DNA from: Lingula anatina
Lineage: Eukaryota; Brachiopoda; Lingulata; Lingulida; Lingulidae
Reading direction: 5' to 3'
Length of the DNA: 64,000 nt
NCBI RefSeq assembly: GCF_001039355.2
Contig: NW_019774003.1
Location: 1 to 64,000, forward strand
Below, piece by piece: positions 35,057-48,600 of the stretch. A program made the position numbers and the translations under genes. Under the pieces are notes generated by a model. That model saw nothing but the letters and a program-made list of their open reading frames with translations, was not told the origin of the DNA and did not search any database. Position 1 is the stretch's first letter, and each line of letters starts with the position of its first letter.

Positions 35057-38000
35057 GTGAGTTCTAGCAACACATCTTTTGTTTAAGTTTCAAATTGTAT
35101 TGCAATTTATATGTGGCAAGTCACTGAGAAATGTTTTTTTTTTCTGTAAGATTACATAATTTTGACAAAGAATAAATTTTCTTTGCTAATTGGGAGCAAT
35201 ATACCTGAATGTTTGCAAAGTTTGCTTCACAGTGAGAGTGGATGGACACATTACACCATATCATTCGCTCGGGCAATTTGGAAGGCAGGTTCCAGATGGT
35301 TATAAGTTAAATCAGTGTCTGGGTCATGGGATATTTTAACGCTACTTCAGAAGTGGGATATACAACAAGGAACTGTTGTATTATGTTTACCATTACTAGT
35401 GTAGAAAAAGCGCAGGGCTCTGGTTCTGGAGAATGGAATTTCCTGATTGGCGCGCACCCATACCAATGTTCACTTATTGTTGGAGGCAATTTTTCCTTAA
35501 AATAATTTACTTTTTTTGAATATCTAAGTAATTAATTCTATTTTCACGCTATAATAAATTTGAGCTTTTTGAATGAAACAGGCGCACGCATAAATAAAGC
35601 GAGCTCAGCGTGATTCGACTTCATGGAGTGTGTTTGGTAAGGTCTAGACTTTTTATCTCCGAAATTACCGCCGACTGCCCAAAAATTAAGGTACAAATTG
35701 GTATTTATACGAACAAATTGACAGCACGTCGTTCTGGCTAATCCAACTCAACCGACCTCATAGGCCGCAAAGGGGACTTACAGCAGGAAACGATAGCTTC
35801 GCAGTTACACGGGCAACTTGACTTTTCTGTTTTTTGTTGACCTCGTAGAACTTAAAACACATGCATCGGAATTTTGGGAATGATTTTTAAGGTGTATGTA
35901 CACAACAAAGCGGCACAGAGCTCTTTGATATCCACGTGCATTCTCAATCAGCGCCGACGTAAAAGGATCAACATAAAATCAACCATTGTCTGAAAGCATT
36001 AGCGAGACTCAGAAGTTAGCATAACAGACAACGCACGTCTTAATGCCTGGCCTGTGTGCAGGAGACGTTACTTTTTCCTTTGAACCATGTTTACAAGATT
36101 AAAACGCCTTCGTTCACTAGCAGCTACTTTGTGTAATTTTGTTTAGCGTGATGTATGTGTGTCTCCTGCAGCTGTCTCTATCTCCTATTTACTCAAGCCT
36201 AAGATCTATGTAGCAAAAAGCCACTTTCAGAACACGATAGCAAGTCAGCACATGATTCGCAAATTAGGAAAAAATCTGAAAAAAAGTTAATAAGATTATG
36301 ACTCTCCTCGAGGGCAAAAGTACTGTTAGTGGTAGGTAAGGCAATGCGTGAGCGTTTCAAATAATCTCATGTAGGAGAGAAAAAGCAATGAGGGCGGCGG
36401 GTAGGCAGGCTTTTCGATGAAAAGTAACATATCCATTGGCGTCTGTATTGTATTTCTCATTAACTGTAGAGAATTAAGCCACAGTAATTTCTGACATATG
36501 CTTACTGACTAACCTTTTCCATAAGTTTCACAGTTCAAAAGAATTTCAACAGGGTTCGAATTAAAGAAAGACTAATATAATACTTTTCATGTTACCAGCC
36601 TCTCTGTAACAATTCTAACTATCTGCATCTTAGTCTATGTATTGAAAGGTTTTTTTTTTTGTTTTTTTTTTTTTTTTTTCGTTTTTTTTAGTTTTGTCAG
36701 AACAGACTGAATGAATGCGGAATTTTATGCTTAATACTCGTGCAAATTTACACGCACCTGAATTTTATCTTGCCTCGGAGGATTTGGTTGCTTTGAGATT
36801 GGAAACGGTGACGGATCGCAAACGGATCTCACTTAGGATATATATATGTGTGTCTGTTGAAACATATATAGCGAGGCCAGAGGTGTCACCGTTCTCTACA
36901 TATTAATTTATCATATTTATTCACCATTCCAATAAAAATTTACTTGCGTACATGCGGGAAAAGTTGTATACATCATAAACTGGCTGCTTCCGATTCTTAA
37001 CTTTGACCCCGTTATTTAAGTGACAAAAAATATCAGGTGATATTGAAGCAACCATGTTAAATTTAGATTTACGCATGTGGCACACGTGTCCGTTGTTCCA
37101 GAGGTGGTAGGCAGGGTGAGAAACTGACGGCACAGACAACCATCTTACAACCAGAACTGCAGTCATTTAAGCACGGTCACTACGTTTTTTCTTCCAAACG
37201 ATTGACCTTCTGCCATTGGACCAGGAAATGTAAAAATTGAGCAAGATCTTTAGTTCATTTTAGTACTCTTTTGGTGCCTTAACTTCAACCCATTCCTTTG
37301 ATTTATTTTTCTTCTTTTTTCTTTAAAAGCCTTTTTCGTAACGAACTCCCGCTTTGACAGATTATTATATTTAACACGAGTAATCTGCTCGCAGCTTCTG
37401 TTTTGGGGTTTGGTAAAAGGAAAGCAATGGTCCAACTGCTTAAATGGATTTTTAAGCGTAAACCTGTCCGTTTGCATTAACTCCCAGTGCGGTGAATGGG
37501 TATTAACCCTAAAACTAGAACCCATTTCAAGCACTGTAGGCTATGTACGCGTCAACTTATAATATGTAATAAAAACTGAGATATTGCTGCAGATGGCGAC
37601 CGAGATGAAATGTGTTTGCGCTTGCAGGGGCATTATCCCAGATCCGAAGAAAGAAAATAATTTTGCAAATTTTCTGAGGTTTTCAACAGTTTAGCACTCC
37701 TAATAACCACTCTTAGAAATGATGTATAATACTTTCCAATACTGTATGAAAGCATTCAGACAATTTGCAGTCACACTCATACCTTGTATTCTCAAATTCG
37801 AGTAAGAAAAAGGAAAAGTAATTTTAACTAGGCAAGAACTTAAAATAATTCTGAGTATGGAAAATAAAAGGTTGGAAGAAATTTTCGCTTTAAAAACTAA
37901 TGGTCAGGTTCTGCTTTTTTAGCAAGTGGGACTGGAAGGCCCGCGAAATGAGGTGGGAGAGGAACTCCCTCCACCTATATCGGTTGACCCGCCAGTGGAC

Positions 38001-39993
38001 CCACCTGTCGAAGAAAAGGAGGACACGGATACAGAGGAAGAAGTGAGACCTGTTGAGGAATTAGAAGAAGGTGAGATAGTGAACTCAGAAAAAAGGGAAA
38101 AAATTCACCTGTGTGTAAAGATGAAGAATCCTCCATGGTCGACTAGAGTTGACTAGGACCAATTTTTTTTCCTTTTCACTTTTCTATTACATGCCCACTT
38201 GTTGCGTCTCAACTTCGGCATCGTTTGATCGAAACCAACCGCGCCAATTGCAAAGTTAAATGCTTCATACGCCTTACAACCCAGCCACGAAATCTGCATA
38301 GCTCAATACGAGTTTGTGATTGGCACGGTTAACTTAAAGCTAAGCTTGACGCTTCATGAAAGAGCCCAATAAAGATGCACACATGGAGGTTTGAAAATCA
38401 AGTAGCTACCTCGCACTGCATCCGAAACTCAGAGTCGACACGACTTCCCTAGAGCAAATACGATTTTTTTCAATTTAGTATTGTCGGACAGGGCGCCGCC
38501 AAAGCATTAATGGAACTTGATTTGACCAACACAAATGAGGAAATGAAACTTTGGAAGGGTCAGGTTTATTCGCGCCGAGTTTCATAGAAAACTAAAACTA
38601 AAACTCCCTTCCCACAGATTTTAGATCGATCTATCCCTGTGGGGAGTCTCACTAGATTGCTGCAAGGACGTATATTCAATATACGTCCTTGATTACTGTC
38701 AGCTTAGCCGGCTTAAGCGTCTGTCCCGCCTAGTATTAAAAGCTGTAAGGGGGTAATTAACTGTCGTGCGCGCTCGGCTGACTGCAATTTAGCGTGGACC
38801 CCCAGGGAGTTAGGTCGATCCGGATGGATCGATCTAAATCTCTGGGAATGCACTCTAACATCTGTTATCAACATGCCCCTGCCATTCCCGGCTGTACTGG
38901 AAACGGTCAAAGCGTGCTTGTTATATAGATTAGCTTCCAGTAATGTCTTAACTCAGAGTGGACTTAATAAGTCTTATAGTGTTTGTGAATTTATTATTGA
39001 TGGCGTATCCAGCAGGTACTCCTTTGGAGGTACGACCCTGTCCTCCTCCCTCCCCCTTCAAAAATTGTTATAATGAAAGTATAAAAAAAAAACAGCAAAA
39101 ACGAGCGAATGAAGACTTTTTTAATTACACATATGTATAACGGGAGTAAATTGCCATGTAAAAGCATCATTGTGTTGAAAACCTTCAGAAATAAGCCCCT
39201 GGACAATGTGTCAGTTGCAATGGGTTATTAAGATAATAATATTATAATGTGTATTCAGGACTTGTTTTCGATTTTAGTTGTGCCAGGTGGCCTTAGTGAG
39301 GGTGAAATCACGTCACTAGTATCTGCTCACAACAAACTGCGAGATGCAAAAAGCTTGCAAGAATTGGTAAGGATACATTTCTTTTCAATAACGCCGTGAC
39401 TTCATTTTATTCTATTTCAGATTTATGATTTTTTTTTCTGTTATGTTTTACCTTAATTCGTTATGGTATAGTAAATATGATAGTCATTAAATTGGGAAAG
39501 TCCCAACTTCACTTTTGCATTTAGCAAGTGTAGTTTTGCCGTTCCTTCCTTGAAAGCCCTACTCAGAGAGAACGAAAGTGGTGTATCGTCCAAACTACAC
39601 TGTAACACGAATAAGCGGAATACATTACTGTGTTTTTCTCACTTTCAATAATCCTTTTACATATAGGTAAATAAGTAAAAGGTCAGTATGCTTTAATTAT
39701 AGACCTGGAGCAAGCCGATTGAGGTCAATGCTAAGATGCTGGTGGATTGCGATGTTGAGTGGCCGGGACCTCCGCCAACGTATACTAACTTTGGGACCTT
39801 CAAGGTACGTGGATCTTTTACTTGCATAGAAATTTTGCAAGTATGATGGTCTGACCGTTGACCAGTTTGTTATATCAAATTTTGGTCGGCGACAGAGGCC
39901 ACAATCTGAGAGATTTTTGTTCCAAATTTTTTGTAGATTGACAATTGACCCAGGATGAACTGATTTGATTTTTTATCATTTTCTATTTACCAA

Positions 39994-40038
<45 letters not shown>

Positions 40039-42014
40039 GTTAACAGTGTTTGTTCTCATGCTTTAAATAGTCATAGCTAGGGTATGTCTCTTTGAACATG
40101 CAATCATAAGATTGTAATATGACATCACAAGAAATAACGTGTGTGCTTAGTTTCTCCTATGCAGGATATATAGTGAAATCTCTTTAAATACAGATAACTG
40201 TCTTGTAGTACAGGCAAGAGAAATTCTGTCTATTATTTTGTTCTTGCTTTTGACAGTCGGATGTTGCTGATTTGGTTGCCGGATGGGGAAAGGAAGACAT
40301 TGACTTAACCAAAAGTGCTCTGGAGACCGGCTGTAGGCCAAGTGCTTACGGTGGCTTCAATTGTAACCATAACACAAACGTAAGTATGGATTATTGAGAC
40401 GTTTTTTGTTTTTGAGAAAGTCAAATTTAAATTTTGGGAGCTACCCAAAATATACATTATGCCTAATCAGTTTCTAATTTTCATTTGTTGAAGTTATGAC
40501 GGAAGCGACGTTTGTGTTGTCGTAAATAGAATTGAAAGACTGAAAGACGTAATCACTACAAGACTACAAAAGGAGACATCGTGTCGTTTTCTCTTCTTTC
40601 AATTAATATGTTAGCATGTGTTTTAAGATGCAGACACTGAAAGTGTCGGTGCATAGAATGTCTGCGATGCCCTTTTCCCAGATGTAGTCGAAATATATTC
40701 GTATTCCTGTGAACCATTTCTTTTTACTAAGATTATTAAATCCAAATCCCTAAAGTCATCACATTTCTGTGTGTTTTTTCTCTTTCGTCATTGTTCTTAT
40801 TATATTTGGCGGAATGACGGAATGATCAAAAAGCAGACCAGGTTCAAAAATTGAAATAATTGGATTCTTTCCGAAAAAAGCCTCGTTTGGGCATTTTTAT
40901 GTAAACCGTGTGTTAGTTCATTATTCGCCCAGTGTCTGCTGGTCCAACTGTCCCCTCAAGCCTTGCCAAGAAATGTTCGCACACGGTCTAAATGTTCTTG
41001 ACATTTTAATTAAGCGAGGATTCCACACTTTATCTAGCACACCCATACTAAATTTGGTTTTTTGAAAACTTTTCACTGATGCTCTGACTAGAGTCATGCA
41101 TGTATCAAAGGCCATTACTGGATTTAAGGCATTAAAGCAACAGATTAAAGTAGCGCGGTCAACAATGATTACGATTTCGGTACACGGGGAGTGGCTGAAT
41201 TCCGGACAAGTTGTGTAGATTATGTTACAGTGAATTCTCTACCCCCACAAGAAAACTTTGTACTTTCTTGGGGAGTATAAAGGCATTTCCACATGCACCC
41301 CTGTTACAGGGTCACTTATGGTTAAAAAGAGAATACTGGCATTTGCGATCCTTTTCGTAGCTTCGTGATCTAAATTTTGTTTTTTTTTCCCCAACAAGAA
41401 GCTAGGATATTATTCTCCTTGCAATTGATCAAAGTAATCTAATCCACTTTGTCTCTCACTGTATTGTTTGCCTTTGCTGAAATGCTACTGTGCGCTCTTT
41501 TTAATATCAATAGGGCAATTCTATATATTTAATACGTGTATATTTTTTACTTAGTTAATGCAGCCGCATATTCGCCGAATTGCCTGTGCAGCCAAGGAGT
41601 GTGACGGTGGCGACAGGCAGCTCGTTTGTGTCTATGTGTGAGTAGCCTATAGTTATACACATTCAGTGCTTATATGCCGTATATTTTTCTTTGTAAAAAA
41701 GACAAATATGGTGTAAATATGTAATAGCGGATGACGTAAATTATGGTAATGAAAAAAAAGACGTAGAAAGATTTAGTATTTTACCCAGTGGTGGAATAAA
41801 ATGACGCAACTTGCTCAGATTGACATCAAATAGCAACCTTACCAGCATTCATAGAACCTTATTTCTTGTTAGCGAATGCCTGGATTAAGTGTATTAAAAG
41901 AAACATAAAACAAAAGAGATGTTAGCTTTTGTGATGAATATGACTCATGAAACAACCATTTTATTTTGCAGGGACTACGAAGACATGTACTGGTATGGCC
42001 GTCGGCGCCGTTGA
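34976..42014 (+). CDS. Secreted divergent CAP-superfamily protein with dibasic and amidation-like ends
   Basis: Seven GT-AG exons, 34976-35056, 37923-38070, 39278-39366, 39703-39804, 40257-40379, 41555-41637 and 41972-42014, give 669 nt (222 aa). MMEACRLFLLLAFVLTASAVS is a signal peptide, split here at the AV, followed by LERQKR, a furin-type site. Residues about 28-78 are rich in Glu, Asp and Pro. From about residue 80, ITSLVSAHNKLRDA and later RIACAAKEC and QLVCVY match the start and end of CAP (SCP/TAPS) domains. The central H-Y-T-Q type motif is not visible, so a catalytic or sterol-binding CAP activity cannot be assumed. Six Cys could form three disulphides. The protein ends MYWYGRRRR. 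CAP assignment is moderate, exon structure is strong. A poly(A) signal AATAAA lies at 42579. Confidence 0.82.
35057..37922 (+). other. Intron 1 of the CAP-like gene (2.9 kb)
   Basis: Begins gtgagt and ends tgcttttttag. It contains a T-rich stretch at 36650-36690 and no supported exon. Confidence 0.8.
38602..38855 (+). mobile_element. Palindromic TWA-flanked MITE with inserted hairpin
   Basis: A 254-bp copy in intron 2 of the CAP-like gene, flanked by TAA at 38599-38601 and 38856-38858. Arm order is as in the copy at 935-1147: GGGGAGTCTCACTAGATT, then apex GGGGGTAATTAAC, then ATTTAGCGTGGACCCCCAG. A perfect 14-bp hairpin (38663-38691) interrupts the left arm. Confidence 0.78.
38663..38691. repeat. 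Perfect 14-bp hairpin inside the MITE
   Basis: CAAGGACGTATATT, one C, then AATATACGTCCTTG. The sequences on either side (GATTGCTG and GATTACTG) are near copies of each other. Sister elements lack it. Confidence 0.9.
39997..40038. repeat. (ATT)n microsatellite
   Basis: Trinucleotide run in intron 4 of the CAP-like gene. Confidence 0.9.
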
Positions 42015-42578
42015 ATGTGATAATTGAGATACGGCAGTCACAATTGCGGTAGTTGAGATTGTGACAGTTCAGTCACAATAGTAGACGCTATCATAGGGAT
42101 GCTTACCGAATGCTGTGAGAAAGACGGTTCTTGTCCTAGCCAATGATTGTGTATAATTGTAAAATAACACTTATGTCAACTTTGATATTTACTCCATTCA
42201 CTTATTGCCAGATCGAGGCTGAAGATGAAAAATCAAACGACAATAAGTTTGTACTCATACTCACGTTTACAAAACCAACAACTACAGCAAGTAGTTTTTT
42301 TTACATGTACGCTTTATAATAACAAAGACAGTAGATTGTTTTCAGTATATCGAATTCATGCACACAGGTCAGAGAAGCATATTATATTGACTTGTATTAT
42401 TTAAAAATCAATATATACAACGTTGTGATACCAGTCGCTGACATACCTGGAATTGGGAGGATTTATTGATCGAAAAAGCTTTTAAATGCACGCGCCATCG
42501 TCATAAAGTCACAATTAATAGAAGGATTAAGGTGTATTGTACTTGTAGAGAGGCGAGAACGGCCTGCCACCATTGTCA

Positions 42579-42584
42579 ATAAAA
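42579..42584 (+). terminator. Poly(A) signal AATAAA, CAP-like gene
   Basis: Canonical AATAAA 565 bp after the stop codon. Confidence 0.45.
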
Positions 42585-43067
42585 GATACTTTTACCTTCC
42601 CCATTCTCACATTAGTCGCTTTTGATCAATCAGGATATTGTTAAATGACGTGTTAATTTTCCAGGTGTATCAATCCCGCTGTTGCCATCACACTTCAAAT
42701 GTGTCGATATCTTGTGATACATGTTACTAACAACCAAATGATACCTGCAAACAAAGGGGATCGATCCTCAACAATCTATAGTGTGCGCGTACCTGTGCAG
42801 ACCTGGCTACACGGAATCCCTTTTTTAAAAATCAACGTTGTCTAGCGGGAATGGATAATGGCGGGTTTCTACAGCTGTGGAGGCAAGAGTGCAATGAAAT
42901 ACACCACATTCTTACTAAAGATAATCAAAAACGACCACCAAAAACTAAGGTTAAAAGTAAAGATGTGTACTGTTTATTACGTGCCTTTAAATACGCGTCA
43001 GATTTACTAAAAAGATGTTTCTTAAAAAGCAAACACCCCATTCTGGTCTATATTATAACGTCACGAG

Positions 43068-43071
<4 letters not shown>

Positions 43072-43104
<33 letters not shown>
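43072..43104. repeat. (TC)n microsatellite
   Basis: Dinucleotide run in gene-poor DNA. Confidence 0.9.
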
Positions 43105-43109
<5 letters not shown>

Positions 43110-45172
43110 GCATTTTATCCTGATATAATGTCGAGAAATGGACAATTCCAGATACTGCTTGTACATGTAGATCAATTCTGCGAGCCATAAGGAAAATAAA
43201 CTGGTTCGTTAGCGATAAATTCGCATCTAATGAGCGAAATGGTTGCCCTTGACTTTGTTTATGAGCATATAAAGATGTATCAAATAAAATGTACACAATC
43301 AAATTACATAGCGACAACACGAGTAGAAACAACTCCCGTACTCTCTGTTGCGTGACGCCTGTTCGTTAGGATCAGATATAAATGAGGTTCAATGTTCGGG
43401 CAATGAATGTAATGCTAAGATGAGTACACTTGAGAGTTTACTGGACTTTTTCATTAAGATATAAACCGTGTAATGCGCCCGAGTTCGCCTCATTGACAAT
43501 GGATTCAACGGACTGTAATACGGAAACATGATAACGTGCTAGTACAGAGCATATGGTACATACATGTTGATATCGCTGTGAATTGATACGAGGAGAAGTC
43601 AATACACTCACCCCTTCAGTATGATCTACAACTTGTCGGTTTTAGGGACACACACATAAAAAAAATGCTGACGCACCCTGAGTTTCAGAGAATAATGGGA
43701 GTAGGCGTCTAGCAACTTCATGTCCATGTACGTTCGGTTAAACTTTGATACTCAGGGCGAGGTTGACCCCCATTCCGTTTAATTCAAATATATCAGCCAG
43801 TGTTGTGTCCAGTATTGGTTCTCTGTACTGGAAATTGACTGACCAAAATTTTCTCGACCGATTTAGAACTCCTTGTTTTGATTATATTCCGCATTGTGCA
43901 GTTACGCGTTGTTCAAAGCTCTCTTATTTTTATAGAAGACGAGTAAAATTAGGGTGATATGCTTACTATTCGTCATGAAATTATGAAACAGCTTACAGGT
44001 AAGTTGATGTAACATCAATAAATTGGAAAAAGATTAAGTATGTGCTTTTTAACAAAAGATAGTAAAATAACATCCACTACGTTATTATATCGATCAGTTA
44101 TTTACACGTAGAAACCTCTTCAAAAATTACACTACAATTTTGTTAATTTATCATCATTTTTTGGATTTTTATTATGCAGTTAATTGGAAAAGAATTGGTA
44201 TGTGTTTGCAGACAAAAGCCCATTCCAACCAACAGTGTGCCACGGAGACGAACCCTTTGATCTTGTGGACCAGTCCAATTATTTCAAAGGTCGAAGAATT
44301 CAAATGGCGACTCTGTCAAGGGAAATAACTCCTCCAAAGTGACATTTACAACGGCATTTTATCAAGCAGTAGGAAATTTGGAGCGAATATAAACTCTTGT
44401 TGTATTAAATGTATCACACGTCTGATTTAATTCGTATCTTTTCAAGTACGATTTTGATATACTTGGATATGATACATGTATATCCTGTAGTATCGTTTAC
44501 AAACGTCCTTTTGTATTAACATATCTATTCATTCGTGTATTCATTGATTTACTCATCTAATCATTTATACATCTGTATTTTTACATTTTTCCATTCTATT
44601 CGTTGGATTTATTCCATCTCATTCATTTAACCCCATCTTATTTATCTTTCTTTCTATTGGAAGTTCGAGATTTTCTCAGCGTAGGTCGGTCCCCAGGGAG
44701 TCTTGTTTTGACTCACTTTCAGACAAAACAAATTTTTAAGACAGCAGCAGGCAGTATATGCTGTCTGGTCCTCAGCTTGAAATCGGTGTTTCTGCACAGT
44801 CTGCATCTAATTGGATGGTAATTATACATAGCCATAACACAGGGCAGACGGAAGCCGTTTTTTTTTAGTCTTGCCGAGATGGTCAGGATTTTTCCAAGTT
44901 TTCATTGATGGGCATCTAATTTTTTCTGTCGGAAGACGGTCAAAAATGGAGGATAGATCAACAAAGATAATTTGGAAGACTGTCAAAAAATATCTCTGGA
45001 TCCTCATTTTTTCGTTTGGTGGAGCTAATTCATTGCTGACGACCAAGAGAAGACAGAATCAGGGGTACCTGTCGTTTCTTACCTGTCTTTGCTGTATCGT
45101 GCACAGTACAATAAACTACATAATGTCACAGGAAGGGAAGTCACTTACCCCCGAATAATTAAGATACAGTAA

Positions 45173-45434
45173 GACCCCATTCCCATACCTAGATCGATCT
45201 AGCAGGATCGACCCATCTCCGAGGGCTTTCGCGCTAAATTACATTCAGCTTAAGCGGCTCTGATGTATGGCACGCCAACTGAAACTGCTAGGGGGTAATT
45301 AACTATCCTTTAGCAGCTTCAGTAGGCGTGCTAGACAGCTGAGCCGCTTAGCCTGAATGCAGTTTAGTGAGAATCCCCTCGGAGATGGGTCGATCCTGCT
45401 AGAGCGATCTACATGTAGGTATGGGAATGGGGTC
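45173..45434 (+). mobile_element. Best-preserved palindromic TWA-flanked MITE (262 bp)
   Basis: Flanked on both sides by TAA (45170-45172 and 45435-45437). The ends are GACCCCATTCCCATACC and its exact complement. The arms pair over almost the whole length: GATCGACCCATCTCCGAGGG, then AAGCGGCTC, then GGCACGCC against GGCGTGC. They meet at an apex GGGGGTAATTAACTATC. No open frame. TSD length and terminal G suggest PIF/Harbinger mobilisation (inference). Confidence 0.85.
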
Positions 45435-45636
45435 TAAAAAATCAGCGAGAGAGAAAATACACTGACATTTAGGATATCATCTCATTTTGCAAACATTCGT
45501 CTTCTCAATATAATTCAGGTCATTGAAGTTTCTTCAAATGTCATTTTATAATCTCGTACAATTACCGAAAAATAAACGTAATGTGTAGGGCATATACAAT
45601 AAATTCTTTCATATGATGCAAAATTAGGGACCAGAC

Positions 45637-45637
45637 N
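45637..45637. other. Ambiguous base (N)
   Basis: One N in an otherwise fully called window, in non-coding DNA. Confidence 1.
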
Positions 45638-48600
45638 GTAAACTGCGTCACGAGATAAATAAAGTAAAAAGGATCAGTCTGTGCTGTATCTTTAATGTGG
45701 TAGGCTACCAGATTCCTCCTGATTGCTGCACGTTTCGAAATGTAATATTATTCTCCAGTGGTATAAACAGCATGTCTGATACCGTTATTTGCCAGACAGG
45801 ATCAGCGTATAAGCTGGAGCCGATTTCAATAAATAAACTTAAAACGGAAAGCTGGTCTTAACTTTAAGGCTGAAATGATTGGTCTACTTGAATTCAGAGT
45901 GAATTTGTGATAATCTATAAAAATCAAGTAACTACTTATAATTAATAATAAATAATAAATACCAGCCAATTTCTTTCTTTTAATGCATAAACTGACTGTT
46001 TTTCTAGGGTCAAAGTACACTAAAGTTAAAGCAAAGACCAACTCTCGGTCCCTAGTTTTTTGTGAAATCACCCCTGAAATGTTACATTATTCTCTTGTTG
46101 TACAGTCGGCATATCTGATTCTGCGGTGTCAAAGATAAGATCGTCATGTTCAGGCTGATCACAAATTTTAACATTACCAGGATCTCTGGCGGCTGTTAGT
46201 CGCAGAGTTGCTTACAAAGACGGGGTAATAACGCATCACAACCTACATGTAATAGTGAAAATGTGAATAAATGTGCAAAGAATTCTATTTATTTCGAACG
46301 ATGTACCAAATTGCATTGATTTGCATTTGACGTGGAACATTACAGAACTCTGAAGGGCGTCCCAAATCATTGCAATAGTGCTTCAAACGAAGACACAGTT
46401 GCTGTAACTGAATATAACTCCTTGCTTCAATCGACTGAAGTTAACCAGTATGTCACCTTTCCTCATGTACGACTTCAGTCTTATCAAACGCCGTGAATCC
46501 TTATGAGTGTGACCGGTGGAAACTAAACTTATTTCAGTTCATATGGCACGGTTCTTGGTAAATAACCGAATTTAAATCAAACTTAAATAATTCTTATGCG
46601 GTTTCCGTCGATCGTATTAGATCATTATATGACACCTTAAATGACAAAAAACACAGAATAACCCCAAATTCATCCAATGACATTTAACCTTTAAACTTTC
46701 ACGTTAAACATTTGATAGGAGTAATCTAGAAACTTTTAATTGTTGCAATTAGATTTTCACAAGCGTTGCCCAACACAAAATTATTATCCTTTGTTACTTT
46801 GCTTTTTAAATTAACGGGTCGGAGAGAACCAAAAACAGGAGGAAATTTTCCTTCTGCCTCTAATGCCCTACTGTGTAAGGTTTACTTTATCATACAAGGA
46901 TATTTGTTCTAGATGCCTTTAGGCAAATGTTACATTTCTGACTCTCTGTTTTCAGTCATCGGCATTCACAAATAACCACGGCAAACATTCTACTACACAA
47001 ACCACCTATAATTAAGCCTTTTTTCTCTTAAAGCTTGCTCAAATGACTTACACATACAACGCATGAATTATTGCGAGGATAAAACAACACTGAAACTGCA
47101 TATATAGGAAAATATTCTTTTAGCTTTAATATTTAATAGGATATGCGCTGCTTATTATGTGCCTTGGATGAGATGAGTGTCTAAAGTGAAAGGGATGTCG
47201 TTGACGGCTACGGAAAATAACGGATTTAGCACATTATAATATATATAGTGTGATGAACAGTGTATTGAAATTAATGGTCATTTGAATTAGAGTGGCGAAA
47301 AAATAAAACGTTTTGAAAGTGTGGAAACAGCAGTGGTATCGATACGTCACAAATAATAATGATGATAATAATAATAATAGCAATGACAATAATGAAAATA
47401 ATAAGAAGCAGCTTAAAAAGGATTATACGCACGAAGCCACCTGCTCCCAGCGCCATCCTCTCATACTAAATCTGCTCACATATCCAGCTCAAGATATCCT
47501 GATTCTTTTTTAATGACCGATCAATAGCGCTGGCTGCCGTGGAACCGTGCTTCGGATAACTTTTCTATTATCTTAATTTTTTTACCGCCTGTTAATCAGC
47601 AGAGTATTCCCAAGACGCTGCGCGTCGAGCCTTAATGAGACGAACATCGACAGCGTGTGGCCCTTTAACGAATACGCTTAAAATCGGACGACGGGCGTAC
47701 CGCAAAGACAAACATAATAACTAAACGTTGAAACAAGAGTTGAGGATGTCAACATTTTTACGCGTATGTGTTAGTTTTTTGTATTTCAAAACTACCAGGT
47801 GTAAGCTCGTTTTAGCGGTATCACGTAAAAATTATTAAATTTTACATTAGCTGTTCATTAAAATGAGAAAACAGTACCGGTGTAAAGGGTGAACTTTATG
47901 CATCAATTTTGACGTGAAAAGTTTGAATGCCATCAAAATAACTAGCGTGAAGTTTATCCGATCACCGAAACAAATGATATCTCCCACGCATTTTGCATGT
48001 CTTAAACGACCATCAGTCATTTTAACTGTTTGTAAGGAATACTCAAGCCTAGGTCGGTTGTCACAAGCCGACAGCACCTTGACAAAGATTGAACTAGCGT
48101 AGGACTACTTGAAATCATAAGTGTGACATGTAAATATAGTCCAGTCACGGAAGCGTCAATTAATGTACCGAGCATTGAGCACTTAGGCTGTTTCCTCTTT
48201 TACGTAATACAAATATATTCAAAATTATGTCAAACTTTGGTTTCTATGTTTTTATTAGGCTCCATCGTATTGGGTTTTTTCATGCCAGGCATACTAGGAA
48301 AACGATTATTACCAATACCACTCGAAGATGACTTACTGAATATATGGTGGCGCCATGGGAGAGAGTCGTTTTCCCGGTGTTCGTCTTCTTGTTGTACTCA
48401 AACTGTAGACAGGAAGTCGGGCAAATTCTCACAGTGGTAAGGGTTGGGGACAATTACTCCAATAAAACATGATCAATTTCTTGGATTTATTCCCATCGCT
48501 CTCATTTCATTTTATCAGTATCTCTTGTGAGATGAGTTTTGCTCGCACTCTGCGAAATCTTCTCTTAAATAAGTGACCAATTACCACAACTGTTCGGAAT

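Noticed and set aside
44871-45158. 95-codon plus-strand frame with overlapping minus-strand frame
   Set aside because: No domain, no splice context, and both strands are open, which suggests chance.
48123-48440. 105-codon plus-strand frame with hydrophobic middle
   Set aside because: Composition is not coding-like, and no start context or splice partner was found.
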